Notes under the pieces: model-generated
Told to the model about the DNA's origin: nothing
What the model saw: only the letters and a program-made list of their open reading frames with translations
The model's database searches: none
Program-made: the position numbers and the translations under genes
Shown here: positions 1 to 12,289 of the stretch, piece after piece
Numbering within the stretch: position 1 is the stretch's first letter
Layout: the number at the start of each line of letters is the position of its first letter
NCBI RefSeq assembly: GCF_949987535.1
Contig: NC_080079.1
Coordinates: 4,468,001 to 4,532,000 of the forward strand
DNA length: 64,000 nucleotides
Direction of reading: 5' to 3'
From: Balaenoptera acutorostrata
Taxonomy: Eukaryota > Chordata > Mammalia > Artiodactyla > Balaenopteridae

Positions 1-29
1 GTTATCTTCTGAGCACCATGCTGGCTACA

Positions 30-126
30 GGAGGAGAGGGTCCTCTGACCATTTTGTTCACAGCCATATCCTAAGCACTTAGCACAAGGCTGGTACCTAG
101 TGGACATACAATAAATATTTGTTGCA
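30..126 (+). repeat. L2 3' end fragment
   Basis: 'cctaagcacttagcacaagg' followed by 'acaataaatatttgttg' is the usual L2 terminus. Similar short L2-like tails lie near 15590-15700, 38205-38240 and 52905-53010. Confidence 0.65.
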
Positions 127-2574
127 AAAATAATTACGTTAACGACTAAAGGGCACAGAGTCGGGACCCTAAGGAGCTGATTGGGAAGAGGGCTCGTTAC
201 CTCTAAACTTCCCACTTAGAAAAACTCTTTGAAAAAGCCATAAGAACAGCTTCTATATCCCCCTTAGCAGATAGTGATGAGAGCAAATGTCTGTTCCTTT
301 CCATAGTGCTTCTCCTGCCTCACATCTGTCACCGAAGACACTTGGTTTTGAGGTGTGAAGCCTGTGAAGCCCTCGTGGGGACGCGGTGGAGGCTCCCACC
401 AACAGCACCGCCATGCCGCCTCTGTAAGGAGGGAGCAGGGCTGACAGCTCGACTCAGCTCAGCTCGCCAGCCCTGACACTGGGGCGCGGTGTAGACAGAT
501 CATCCATCGCCCTCCACTGCACCCCCATCATCTCTCAAGATTGAAAACAGTTCTCTGATTTTTTTTAATGGAACACAAAAACTGTTCTTTATCAAGATAT
601 ATCCGGGCAGCCATGTGCTTTTTATAAAACTGATTACAGAGACCAGATGAAAGAAGTTGATGAGGTCAAAATGCATTTCAAACTCCCTCCGTTTTCCAAG
701 GATGGGAAAATGTTTTCTATTATATTCATTAAAAGTTCACCACCACCTGATAAAAATCTTGACAAAGGGCATGCGTGTTGCTAAATTAGCTCTAAAAGTG
801 GACAACTTGAAGTAAAATAAATCTGAGTTAAACACGAGCTCGGGTTACCTGCCCCAGACTTCCAGGAAGGGGCATTTCCAAGGGAAAGTCTGAAAGGGGC
901 TCCTCTAGCCAGCCAGAGGGGTACCCTAAGGACTAGAATGAGCCTGGAGATCTTTTCACAATTACAATAATTGCAACACGTTTGTTTTTGTATACAATTT
1001 TACAAGCTATAAAGGTCTTTCACACTGTCTTAATAATTGTAAACCCCCTTAGAGATTTTTAAACCTTGGCTAGTCTATTTTCACCATTTACTGACTTGTG
1101 CATTCAACAAACACCAACTCAGAGCCAGACCTCTGTTCCACAACAGACAGAGAAAAACATAGTCATGAAACACAGTCTATTGTGGGGCAGGGAGGAGGGC
1201 ACAAATCATTTAGCAAAACCCCAAAATACAGAGTAAAATTATCCAGAACTTCGTCAGAGGTAGCAACTATTAACAATTTGGTAAAGATGCCTTCCAACAT
1301 TTTCTGTACATGAATACAGAAGGTAAATGGATGGTTACAAAATTAAATATTCTGCATCATATGCTAGAGTCTATTTTTCCATGGATACTGTTTGTTTCGT
1401 TTCATCAAACATTCATCTGCAACAGCCTTTTCAATGGCTGTACGTCTGAAATATTTCTCCAGTGCTTTTGTCCATCAGTCAGTTAAGAATTGTTTCTTTT
1501 CAAACTATAATGGTGTCGGATGTTTTGATAGGATCTGGAGAATCCAGGAGAAAAAAGCCCCAGGACCTCACAAACTTTTCAGGAAGGACAGGAATTACCC
1601 ATCCCAGCTGACAAGAAATAGAGAAAAAGATCCATTCCTGTGTAAAGTTGTGTGTGATATCCCAGAGGTATGACAAAGTATTGGAGAAAAACTTTGCTTG
1701 GGGCTTTGGGGAGGACTTTTTGACCTTCAGCTGAGTGTAGGTAGGTGGAGGTAGACATTCAAGCCAGAAAAAAATAAGAAATTCTAGAGGATAGAGTATT
1801 TTTTCTCTCCTCTGCTACTTCTCCCTCTTTCTGGCAACCCTAAACAGTCCCATACCTCCATCCTTCCGAGGCTTTGCTAATTCTGTCCCCCCAAACTGAA
1901 ATGCCCACCACCCCTATCTATAGTTGTCAAAATCCTGCTTCTCCCACCCCTGCAACAAGATGAGATATCTCTGACCTTTTTTCCTGTAGCACCCAATCAC
2001 GATTCAAAATAACTCACATAATTTCCACTCTGTTTCTGAAGAAACAGGCCAATCCAAACAGAACCACACGAGGGAAAGTTTGTAGAGTGCACTAAAAATA
2101 ACGTATTAAGAAAACCAGTGAAGCCCCAGAGAGTGAATATAGAAATTTAAAGAATAACAAGCTGAATACTTCCAGCCAAGATAAAAACTCTTTTATCATA
2201 ACTCCAAGGGTTAATGCGAGGAACCACTTGCAGAAACGTCTCTGAGTCTACAATGTTGGTTCTCAAAAAAAAATTTCACCCAACATAACTAAGACTTATG
2301 ACCCATTTATTCTCCTTATTTTCCCACAGGAAAGCAGCTTGGAAGAAAGAGGAAGAAGTAACACTTGAAAAACTTCCCAGGATTTTCCAGTATGGCCCCT
2401 GCCATCCCATATAGAGAACTACAACTCTGTATCATAGGTATAACGAGGTGTAAAAGTACGATTCGTAATCCAGCAAGTCGGAGCCAAGATCTTCTAATAG
2501 CTTAAGGGCTACAGAGGCACTTTCCTGCTAGGTACTCATCAGCCGAAAGGAAGCTCAGAATGTTTTGCTACCAA
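127..2574. other. Intergenic, no gene recognised
   Basis: Mostly unique AT-rich sequence. An L2-like stretch lies near 1095-1215 ('gcattcaacaaacaccaac'). Open frames at 1098-1313 and 1392-1673 have no recognisable similarity or supporting signals. Confidence 0.6.
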
Positions 2575-3045
2575 ATGAGCTAGAAGGGAAACAGCCCAAA
2601 TGTCCATTAGCAGATGAAAGAACAAACACAATGCAGCCTATGCAAACAATGGAATACTAGTAGGTCATAAAAAAGGAAAGAAATTCTGACACAGGCTACA
2701 GCATGGATGAACCTTGAAAACTTTACGCTAAGTGAAATAAGCTAACACAAAAGGACAAATACTGTCTGATTCCACTCATATGAAGTACTTAGAGGAGACA
2801 GGTTCATACAGACAGAAAGCAGAATGATGGGTGCCGTGGGCTGGGGGAGGGGAATAAGGAGTTAGTATGTAATGGGTGTAGAGTCTCAGTTGGGAAGATG
2901 AAAAAGCTCTGGAGATGAAGGGGTGGTGATGTTTGCACAACAATGTGAATGTGCTTGATGCCACTGATGCCACTTTAAAATGGTTAAAATGGTAACGTTT
3001 ATGTTATGTCTGTTTTGCCATAATGAAAAAATTCACCCACCCAAA
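2575..3045 (+). mobile_element. Old L1 3' end
   Basis: Carries the diagnostic late ORF2/3' UTR series 'aatgtccattagcagatgaa', 'caatggaatact', 'catggatgaacc', 'atgatgggtgcc', ending in an A-rich tail near 3030. It is 5'-truncated and coding-dead. Confidence 0.8.
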
Positions 3046-3255
3046 CAAATTATCGGCTACTGCCAAGTCTCTGGGGAACAAAGAAGCTCAGTGTCTGAAG
3101 CACCAAGGTTGGACAGAGCTCATAAGAATCGACGTGGAGCTCAAGAGAAGCCTGGGCTCAGCCGAGGAGGACGCAAAAAGAAAATCATCAGGGAGAGTGT
3201 AAGGTAAAAGCCCCAGTGACTAATTCCTGCACCATTTCTTCTTAAATGCATTATT

Positions 3256-3532
3256 TATTTATTTATTTATGACTGTGTTGAGTCTTCGTTTCTGTGCGAG
3301 GGCTTTCTCTAGTTGCGGCAAGTGGGGACCACTCTTCATCGCGGTGCGCGGGCCTCTCACCATCGCGGCCTCTCTTGTTGCGGAGCACAGGCTCCAGACA
3401 CACAGGCTCAGTAATTGTGGCTCACGGGCCCAGTTGCTCCGTGGCATGTGGGATCTTCCCAGACGAGGGCTCGAACCCGTGTCCCCTGCATTGGCAGGCA
3501 GATTCTCAACCACTGCGCCACCAGGGAAGCCC
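3256..3532 (-). mobile_element. CHR-type tRNA-derived SINE
   Basis: Reverse-oriented full-length copy ending (as read) in 'ccaccagggaagcccc', with an ATAA-type tail at its left. It is flanked by an exact 15-bp duplication CTTAAATGCATTATT at 3241-3255 and 3533-3547. Open frames in both directions here are SINE-derived. Confidence 0.93.
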
Positions 3533-4285
3533 CTTAAATGCATTATTGAAATAGAATTTTATGTATAGTTTGGATTTCTTTCAGAACAATGCTCACAAAC
3601 ATGAGTCCTCTTGGGAGCTCTAATGGGTCTGAAATGTCTTCTGACTGAAGCACGGTAATACACCAGCCACCTAGCAATGAGGGGTGTTGAATAATGAACT
3701 CAGTCAGTCAAATTGATGACGCTCTATGGACCGGACGGAGCTCATTCTAAAATGTATTAAGCATTTATTCCATGACATAGCAAACAGAAACTACAGGTTA
3801 TTATTTAACCTTTTCTTCAAAACTCAAGGTTACCACTGTGCCACAGAAACACAGATACATAGTAGGGGACATCTGACAGACTCTGGACCCTTCTCCAGCC
3901 TAATCCTGTAGGTACACAATGTGAGGGGTTTTTTTCTTTTAATTGTATTGGCTAGGGAAAAAAAACAGCTTGAAATTTGATTTCTTGGAAATGACTTGAC
4001 ATCTTAGCATTTACCCTCTTTTTATAGCACTAAAGGAGTGGATCAGAGGGAAATTTATAGCATTAAATGCTTGTATTAGAAAATGTAAAAGGCCTCAGGT
4101 CAATAACTTATGCTTTGACTTTAAAAAACTAGAAAAAAGAAGAGTAAAATAAATCCAAAGCAAGTAGAGGAAGGAAATAATAAAAATAAGGATAGAAATA
4201 AGTGAAACTGTAAAGAAGAAAATAATAGGAAAAAAAATCAATGAAGCAAAAAGATGGGTTTTCTTAAAAGATCAATAAAACTGGG

Positions 4286-4316
4286 AGGAAGGAAGGAAGG
4301 AAGGAAGGAAGGGAAA
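4286..4316. repeat. GGAA microsatellite
   Basis: About seven GGAA units inside an old L1, followed by degenerate GAAAG repeats. Confidence 0.9.
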
Positions 4317-4332
4317 GAAAGGAAGAAAGAGA

Positions 4333-4715
4333 TGTTGTGGACTGAATGCTTGTGTTCCCCTAAAATTCTTATGTTGAAGCCTTAACTCCCAGGGTAGCTG
4401 TATTTGGAGATAGGGCCTCTAATGAAGTAAATAAGTTAAATGTGGTCATAAGGGTGAGGTCCCAACCCAATAGGATTAATATCCTTATGAAAAGAGACAC
4501 CAAAGACCTCTCTCTCTCTTTTGGACATTGAAGAAGCACGATGTGAGCACACATAAGGAGGCCCTCTACAACCCAAGGGAAAAGCTCTCACTAGACACTC
4601 ACCCTGCTGACACCTTGCTCTTAGACTTCCAGCCCCCAGAACTGTGAGAAATAACTTTTTGTTAAGTCACCCAGTCTGTGGTATTTTGTTATAGCAGCCT
4701 GAGTAGACTAACACA
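4333..4715 (+). mobile_element. MLT1-type (MaLR) solo LTR
   Basis: Starts TGTTGTGGACTGAATG and ends with 'gtattttgttatagcagcct' and ACACA. 'ccagaactgtgagaaataa' is diagnostic. It is inserted in an L1. No internal sequence is present. Confidence 0.9.
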
Positions 4716-4800
4716 GAAGATACACAGATTGGAAAGGAAGAAATAAAACTGTAGCTACTCACAGGCAATATGATTTTCTACATAGACTACCCAAAGGATT

Positions 4801-4803
4801 ACA

Positions 4804-4836
<33 letters not shown>

Positions 4837-4837
4837 C
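4801..4837. repeat. CA microsatellite
   Basis: Dinucleotide tract of roughly eighteen CA units with one CATA interruption, within an L1. Confidence 0.93.
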
Positions 4838-6191
4838 CCAAAACTCCTAAAACCAGTAAGTGAAGTTAGAAAATTCTCAAAATACAAGGTCAATGCACAT
4901 ACACACACAAAAAATCAATCGTATTTCTACGTGAAATACAAATGGAAATCAAATCATGAAAAATTGGAGATCAAAATTAAATGTGAAAAACATTTACAAT
5001 AGCTCCTTTCAAAATAAAATACTTATGTATAAATCTAACAAAACATATACTGAATCTACACATGAATCTGTACAGAATCTAAAAATTACAAAATGCTGAT
5101 GGAATAATGCAAAGAATACCTAAATAAACAGAGAGACATAACATGTAATGAATTGGAAGAGTCATCATAGAGAAGATGTCAATTCTCTCCAAAATGATCT
5201 CTAAATTTAATATAATTCCAAACAAAATCTTGACTGAATCTTTTTTTTAAGACATAAACAAGCTAATTCTAAAATGTCTGTAGAAACGCAAAGAAACTGC
5301 AATAGAAAAAATAATTTTGAAAAAGAAAAAAAATCAGAGGAAACACATGACCCAATTTTAAGATTTACTATAAAACTATAGTAATCAAGACAGTGTGGTA
5401 TTGATAAGAGATAAGACAAATAGATCAATGGAACAATATTAAACCCAAAATGGACCCACACAAATATGGCCAAATTATTTTTGACAAAGGTAGAAAGACA
5501 AATTATATTGGACGCATTCATAGACAAAACAAAACAAAACAAAAAAGAACATTGACCTACATCTCACAACTTATACCATCAATCATTCAAAATGGAACAC
5601 AGATCTGAAAGTAAATCATAAAACTGAAACTTGTTGAAAAAAACATAAGAGAAAATTTGGGGGTTAGGCAAAGACTTCTTAAGACGTGACACCAATAGCT
5701 CAATCCATAAATGAAAAAACCCTGACAAATTGGGCTTCATCAAAATTTAAAATGTTTGCTCTGTGCATGACACTTTTAAGGGAATGAAAAAAAATACTGA
5801 CTGGGAGGAAATATTTATAAATCACAAATCCAGCAATGACTTGGATCCAGGGTACATACAAATTCCCAAGACTTGAGAGTAAAAAAGTACAATCCAGTTA
5901 GAAAATGGGCAAAGGCTTGAACAGATACTTTACTAAAGACCATATGTAAATGACAATAAACACTACACCCCTATTAGAATGGCAAAAATAAAATTTAAAT
6001 AAAGTAAAAATTCCTAATACTACTGAGCAGCTGGACACCTCCTGCACTGCTGCTGGGAATGCGAAATGGCACAACCATGCTGGAAGACAGTTTGGAAGTT
6101 TCTTATAAACTCACACATACACTTAATGTCCACTCCTAAATATTTTCTCCTGAGAAATGAAAATTTATATTCACACAAAAATCTGTATGTG

Positions 6192-6517
6192 GGGACTTCC
6201 CTGGTGGCGCAGTGGTTAAGAATCCTCCTGCCAATGCAGGGAACAATGGTTCGAGCCCTGGTCCTGAAAGAATCCCACATGCCACAGAGCAACTAAGCCC
6301 GTGCGCCACAACTACTGAGCCCATGCGCCACAACTACTGAGCCCATGTGCCACAACTACTGAGCCCGCGCCTAGAGTCCCGTGTTCCGCAACAAGAGAAG
6401 CCACCGCAATGAGAAGCCCGCGCACTGCAACAAAGAGTAGCTCCCGCTCGCCGCAACTAGAGAAGCCCGCACACAGCAACGAAGACCCAATGCAGCCAAA
6501 AATAATTAATTAATTTT
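6192..6517 (+). mobile_element. CHR-type SINE inserted in an old L1
   Basis: Target-site duplication AAAAATCTGTATGTG at 6177-6191 and 6518-6532. Internally the unit around 'cacaactactgagcccatg' is present three times in tandem (about 6300-6365), a local expansion within the SINE body. Confidence 0.93.
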
Positions 6518-7009
6518 AAAAATCTGTATGTGAATGTCTATAGCAGTTCTATTCATAACCACCAAAAACGAGAAACAACACCAAAGTCCTTCAACTACTG
6601 AATGAATAACAAACCATGCAATATTCACAATTACTAACCAAACATAAAAAAGAAAAAATTATTAGTGTACACAACATCCTGGATGACTCTTAAAGGCACT
6701 TTGCTGAGTGAAAGAAGTCGATCTCGGAAAGTTACATATTGCTTGACTCCATTCATTTGCCTTTTAGAGAAAGACAAAACTGTAGGGATGGAGAACAGAT
6801 CCGTGGCTTTCCAGGGTTAAGCGAGGAAGAGGGTGAGACTTTTCTGGAAGAGCAGGAAGCAGCTTTGGGGGGTAACAGAGCTGTTCTGATTCCTGATTGT
6901 GGTGGTGGTTACCAGAATCTATACAATGTGTTAAAATTCATAGACGTACGCACTCAAAAAATCAATTTTATTGTATGCTAATTTGGAAAAAAAGTGTTTT
7001 TAACTGAAG

Positions 7010-9940
7010 CATAACAAGGATTTCTTTCTACAAAATGAATGATTGACTCAGCTGTTGAAACCATCTCTAGTTCAACTGCCTCCTGGCTCAAGCCATTCTT
7101 CCTTTTCACTCTCATTTTCCACATCCTTGGATATTTATTAGAATTCTAATATTACTTTATGTTAGTTCCCATAACCACCCATGGCCAACACCATTACCAT
7201 TTAATAGCCTAGGTAGAACAGCAAACTCACTTTATATCCTCTGTCAAAATCTGCACACTGACCAGCCTTCTAAATTAACTTTTTTTTATAGTTTACCCAA
7301 ATGAAAATGTTTGCATTTACTTATCCCACTATAGACAGGATATCTACTTGGGGCCGCTGAGGGTATAAATGGACCTCACATATCTGGCTGTTCAAATTCC
7401 CAACCTGCATTGTTCTGGATACTTGGTTTCAAAATCTAACGTGTTATATAATTGAGGTCTTGCTGCATGTAGTGACTTTTAAGCCCAGACATAATTCTCA
7501 GAACTTTATAAAACATGTGTAATAAATATCCTTTCTTATGAAACCATTACTATCAAATAGTATATTTTAAAGACCTTTCTTACATCCATAATTCAAAAAG
7601 GCAGTGGACTAACAGATACTCGGATAATGATACTCAGAGTACCTGTTTATCCATACACTAGATACTAACTAGCCTTTAACAAAGAGCGAGAACCCTAGTA
7701 GGTGCCTGAAATGGAGTGACAGTTGTGAAACTCCTGCTAAAACTTCCATTAACAGCCATATCTTCTTTTATTCCTTCTTTAAAACTTCAGTACCGATGTA
7801 ACCCAAGAGGCCATTTTTTCTAATTTCACTGTCTGTTGGCAGCCTTCTCCATGAACACTCCGCACAAGTGTGCACTGTATATTCAACGGCAATTAACTTG
7901 CTAATAGTCAGCTATTTCCAAAGTCGCCTGCTGCAGACGATGCTATAATATAGAGCATCCGATGCCAGAAATGTAACTGGAAAAAGAAAGCTAGGTTCTT
8001 CCTTAACTCTTGTTAATAAAAGATCCCAGCGCACCTGAAATGAAAAGCCCAAGTTCTGTATCAAGGGCTTCATGTTGAACTTTACTGTACAGAAAGGCAT
8101 TGCCATGTGAACTCGCTTATTATGCACACGGGAAAAGAGAAGAGGCCAACTTTTTTTTTTTCCACTTAGTCGTACCAAATATTCTGCCTCTTGCCTTGCA
8201 AATTCCTTCTGAAACACTTAAGCAAGATAAGATGCTCTCCCTATCCCAGATAGAAATGTTTTAGCTCATTAAGCCCTTTCTTCCAGAATACTAATTTTGG
8301 GCTTGACTGGTGCTTTATTACAGATAAGAGAATAATTCAAAATTAAAAGACGTGAAATGGAGCTCTTCTAAGCAATCACTTAGACCATTTGAGGGAAAAA
8401 ATAGTCTTATCAAATACAATTTTTAATAATAAAATGGACACAAACATTTGCTCAAAGTTCTGATAGCCTGATTTTACCTCATTTCTGAACAGTGTTGAAT
8501 ATGTAATGTAAATAGCTGTGCAGATTCCTAAAGCTGCCTTTTTTTCAGCAGATAAATTTTTCCTGAGTTCCTAGTCTCTGTGCTGTGCTGAAAGCTGCCT
8601 GCCTATCTGGCTCTCCTCCTGACTCTGGGGCTCCCCCTGCTGGCCTGTGAGTACATTGCCTGGCCATCTGACCTGAGACCCGGTGGTGAGGCCTGGGCAG
8701 GTAGGTCCCTGTGGGACTTAACTCAGATGCTTGAAGTCAATACTGTTCAAGTGGAACTTTCCATTCGTCCTTAAGATTAATCTGCTGTGAACATTTACCC
8801 TTAGAAGCTTATACGGCACTCCAGTGAGGACAGCTAGATAGACCAACAGAAGCAGCAAATGTCACCCATGGCTGGTGAGGATGTGAAAGGAGGCAACTTG
8901 CCTCCAGTGCCCCCTCTGCATCCCCACTGCCTCTCCCCCTCAAGCTCCTTCCCTAAAGCCCCTGACATGGCATTCCATTTATACTGCAGGCACAACATAG
9001 GTGAAAGGGGTCCACTTTCAGAGAGTCTGGCATTTTAAACCAGCAATTGAAATGTGGGACAAAAGCTTTCTTCCTACAAAGACATTTCCGGAAACTTCTC
9101 ACTTATAGAGCAGCCTTCCCCCCGACCCCACCCCCAGAAGCTGAACTGCACTGGCAGGAGGGAGCCCTCTGTCTCCCCCAAGGCCAGCCCCGATTATGGG
9201 GCAGATCACAAGGGGGCAGCCCTTGGCCTGCAGCAGAAATGCAGGCTGTGGAGCAGATTTCTTTTGTCCTCCAATATTATGCAAATAAGCAAATCAAATT
9301 AAGTACCTGAGATTTTTTTTTTAATTAAGGGTTTTGATTAGATGCGGATCTGTTGTCAGCAGAAGAAGAAATTTTATTCCAAAACCCCAGATACCCCGGC
9401 TCTTCTGCAAGTCTTCAATCAGAGCAGATCTCCCAGAATTGCAGGGAGCTCATCTTTTGATTTTCAGGTGGGTGGGCTCCTGGGACAAGAGGGAGCACTG
9501 AGCCTGGGGATGGCAGAGGGAGAAAGAGAAGCACCATAACTTATTTAAAAGTCAAACTCGGCTGCTCAGCTACTCTCGAATTTTAGTGTGCAGCCCGGAA
9601 GAAAACAGCAAGCCATAGTTCCGATTTCTCCAGAAGAGATTTGCTGAGTCTCTTGAACCAGAACTTGAACTTGGAAGCCCCTATCACCCCAACTTAGACC
9701 AGAGACCAGATTTCATAGGACTGAAGAATGCTATAGCTGGAGGGTCTTGGAGACCACTGTGTGTGGCCCCTTCATCAGGACCCCACGGGAAGGGGTTCAT
9801 TCCTGCAGGAGAAGGCAGATAGAGGCAGCCCGCCCTCAAGGAGACTTGCAGAGAGATCACTGTATTCCCCCATGAGGTAGCCGAGGTCATTCTTCTCAAA
9901 AACAAAAGCTGGCTTTCATCCTGCATGTGCCGGGCGCCTC
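7010..9940. other. Intergenic, mostly unique sequence
   Basis: No clear transposon. An octamer ATGCAAAT sits at 9279-9286 next to a CTTTTGT SOX-like motif, in a non-repetitive patch at about 9040-9640 that might be regulatory. Short open frames overlap on both strands and look random. Confidence 0.5.
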
Positions 9941-9949
9941 CCCTCATCA

Positions 9950-10150
9950 TGGCATTTGATTTTCACAAAACTCTATGAGGTACACACGGTGCTCTTAAAT
10001 TCACTCCCACTCTAGAGATGAAGAGACTGAGGTCTAAGGGTAAGTATCTTGAACAGGATCAGGAAGTAAGAAGCTTGGATTCAAACCCAGTGCTAGAACA
10101 TGGTCTGGCACAGGTGCAGTAAGTATTTGTTGAGTGAGCGAGTGAATGAA
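9950..10150 (+). repeat. MIR with adjoining L2-like piece
   Basis: 'gatgaagagactgaggtctaag' and 'cttggattcaaacccagtgc' are the MIR core and 3' half. 'gtaagtatttgttgagtgag' beyond 10110 is L2-like. Confidence 0.7.
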
Positions 10151-10713
10151 TGCAACATGAGAAAGACTGAGGTTAAGAACACAGACTTTGAGATAACGAT
10201 TAGGCAGTGAAAACTGGCAGTTCCAAGGTGCGATACCATAACCTAAGAGAAAGAGAATGAAAACCTGGGTTCTAGGCATGGGTTTTGTCACACCAGACAC
10301 ATAATCTTAGACAAGTCACTGTTGCCCAGTTCTCTTTTCTTGCAGTAATTGGAGCTGTGCTTTGGGCAATCTTAGCTGGAACCTGGCATCCTAGATTTTG
10401 GCCAAGCAGTCCCATGAATCTACTCTCAGATGGCCAGATGGAGCTAAGCAAATGTTACTAAAAATGGCATCTCCATAAAGTACCAAATCAGAGCCAAGAA
10501 GACAATACAGGGTCAAATCGTCGTTTGGAAGAAGGCTTGGCTGATCAGATGCAGAGCTCAGCTAAGCTCCTGACAAGCTCCAGAGTGGGTTCCTCATTTT
10601 GTCTTCCGCACCCCCGCCCACAGTAGTGGGATCTTGGATGTAAAAGTGTCATTCAGAAGGGACATCCACTGACACCATTTCATTCTTCACCTGGTCGAAA
10701 AATACAAATTCAG

Positions 10714-11054
10714 GGGGCTTCCCTGGTGGTGCGGTGGTTGGGAGCCCACCTGCCAATGCAGGGGACATGGGTTTGAGCCCTGGTCCGGGAAGATCCCACA
10801 TGTCATGGAGCAACTAAGCCCATGCTCTGCAACTACTGAGCCTGCGCTCTAGAGCCCGTGAGCCACAACTACTGAGCCGGCGCGTCACAACTACTGAAGT
10901 CCATGAGCCTAGAGCCCGTGCTCCGCAACAAGAGAAGCCACCACGATGAGAAGCCTGCGCACTGCAACGAAGAGTAGACCCTGCTTGTCACAACTAGAGA
11001 AACCCCGCGCACCTATGAAGACCCAATGCAGCCAAAAATAGATAAATTTAAAAA
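10714..11054 (+). mobile_element. CHR-type SINE, first of a double insertion
   Basis: Full-length body with A-rich tail, flanked by AAAAATACAAATTCAG at 10698-10713 and 11055-11070. Confidence 0.93.
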
Positions 11055-11070
11055 AAAAATACAAATTCAG

Positions 11071-11249
11071 GGACTTCCCTGGTGGTCCAGCGGTTAAGGC
11101 TCAGCACTCCCAATGCAGGGGTCCCTGGTCAGGGAACTAGATCCCGCATGCTGCAACTAAAGATCCCGCATGCAGCAATGAAGATCCCCCGTGCCGTAAC
11201 TAAGAGCTGGTGCAGCCAAATAAATAAATAAATATTTTTTTAATAAAAG
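11071..11249 (+). mobile_element. Shorter CHR-1-like SINE, second insertion at the same target
   Basis: A different, shorter subfamily ('ccagcggttaaggctc', 'gatcccgcatgc') with an ATAA tail. It is flanked by the target sequence at 11055-11070 and a third copy, AAAAATACAAATTCA, at 11250-11264. Confidence 0.9.
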
Positions 11250-11264
11250 AAAAATACAAATTCA

Positions 11265-12160
11265 AAAGGTAAAGAAATAGTCACGGATAATACAAAAAGA
11301 TGTTCAACCTAATAAATAACTAAAGATAAAATAATGAGATACCATTTTTAAGCACCAACCTGACAAAGATCAAAAAGACCAATAAAGCTCATGTTGATTA
11401 GGGTGTAGGGCAAATGAGACGCTTTTATATTGCTGGTGGAAATACAAAATAGCACGGTCTCTTGAGATGGTAATTTGGCAACATAGGACAGAAGCCATTC
11501 CAATATCAACATCTTTGACCAAACAATTGAAAACACACAGTAAAGAAATAATGGAACCAGGATGTCCATTGCAGTATTGTTTATAATAGTAAAAGGTGGA
11601 AACAAACTCAATATTCAACAATAGGAGTACAGATAAATTAATACAATAGAATATTATGTCATTCTTAAGGATGGAGATGTAGTTTAACTTACGTGCATGG
11701 AAAGACATCCTGGATATTTATTACAGAAACAAAACACACTACCGAACAACATGTAGGGAGAGTTACTTAGACATCCTGTCTATAAATTATACCACAAACT
11801 GCTAATAGTAGTCCTCTCCAGGTGATATGATGATGGGTGACTTTCACTTGTTTACATTTTCAGACAGTTTCTGATAATTTTAATAGTCAAGTATCATTTT
11901 CATAACCACCAAATAATCAAACCAGTGATGCTATTCTAAATGTTTTAAAAATAGTGAGCGTAGCTGCTATCTGCCTAGAAAATGAATATGTACAGCTGCT
12001 AAATTACCAGAAGAATTCTTCTTTTAAAATTAACAAAAAAAATTTTTGATTGTTATGGCAAAAAACAAAAACAGGAAGAGAAAATATAAGACAAAATATA
12101 TATTAAAATGAAACCACAAAGCACAATACAAAGAGACATAGGTGTAAGCTATTCATAAAT
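11265..12160 (+). mobile_element. Old L1 3' fragment
   Basis: Late L1 sequence, including 'gatgttcaacct', 'ttgctggtggaaatac', 'gtccattgcagtattgtttataatag' and a diverged 3' UTR. The right limit is uncertain. Confidence 0.7.
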
Positions 12161-12289
12161 TGGAAATGTAAAATAAGACAATAGGAACAGCACATCTGAT
12201 GCCCCCCAACCTTGACCCTGGCCTTTCATATATTGGAGGATCTCATCAAGTGACCGGGTTAAGGCTATGTGTCCTGGTGCAGGAAAGAC

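Larger units (their letters stand above)
4085..7005 (+). mobile_element. Old L1 in three pieces
   Basis: Diverged L1 ORF2 and 3' UTR sequence at about 4085-4332, 4716-6191 and 6533-7005. It is split by an MLT1 LTR and by a SINE. Landmarks are 'gatcaatggaacaatatt', 'gactgggaggaaatattt', 'ctgctgggaatgcg' and 'caaagtccttcaactactg'. No reading frame survives. Confidence 0.8.

Noticed and set aside
6240..6262. tRNA-like B-box sequences in the SINEs as possible tRNA genes
   Set aside because: They are internal Pol III promoters of tRNA-derived SINEs; no cloverleaf with an intact acceptor stem is present.
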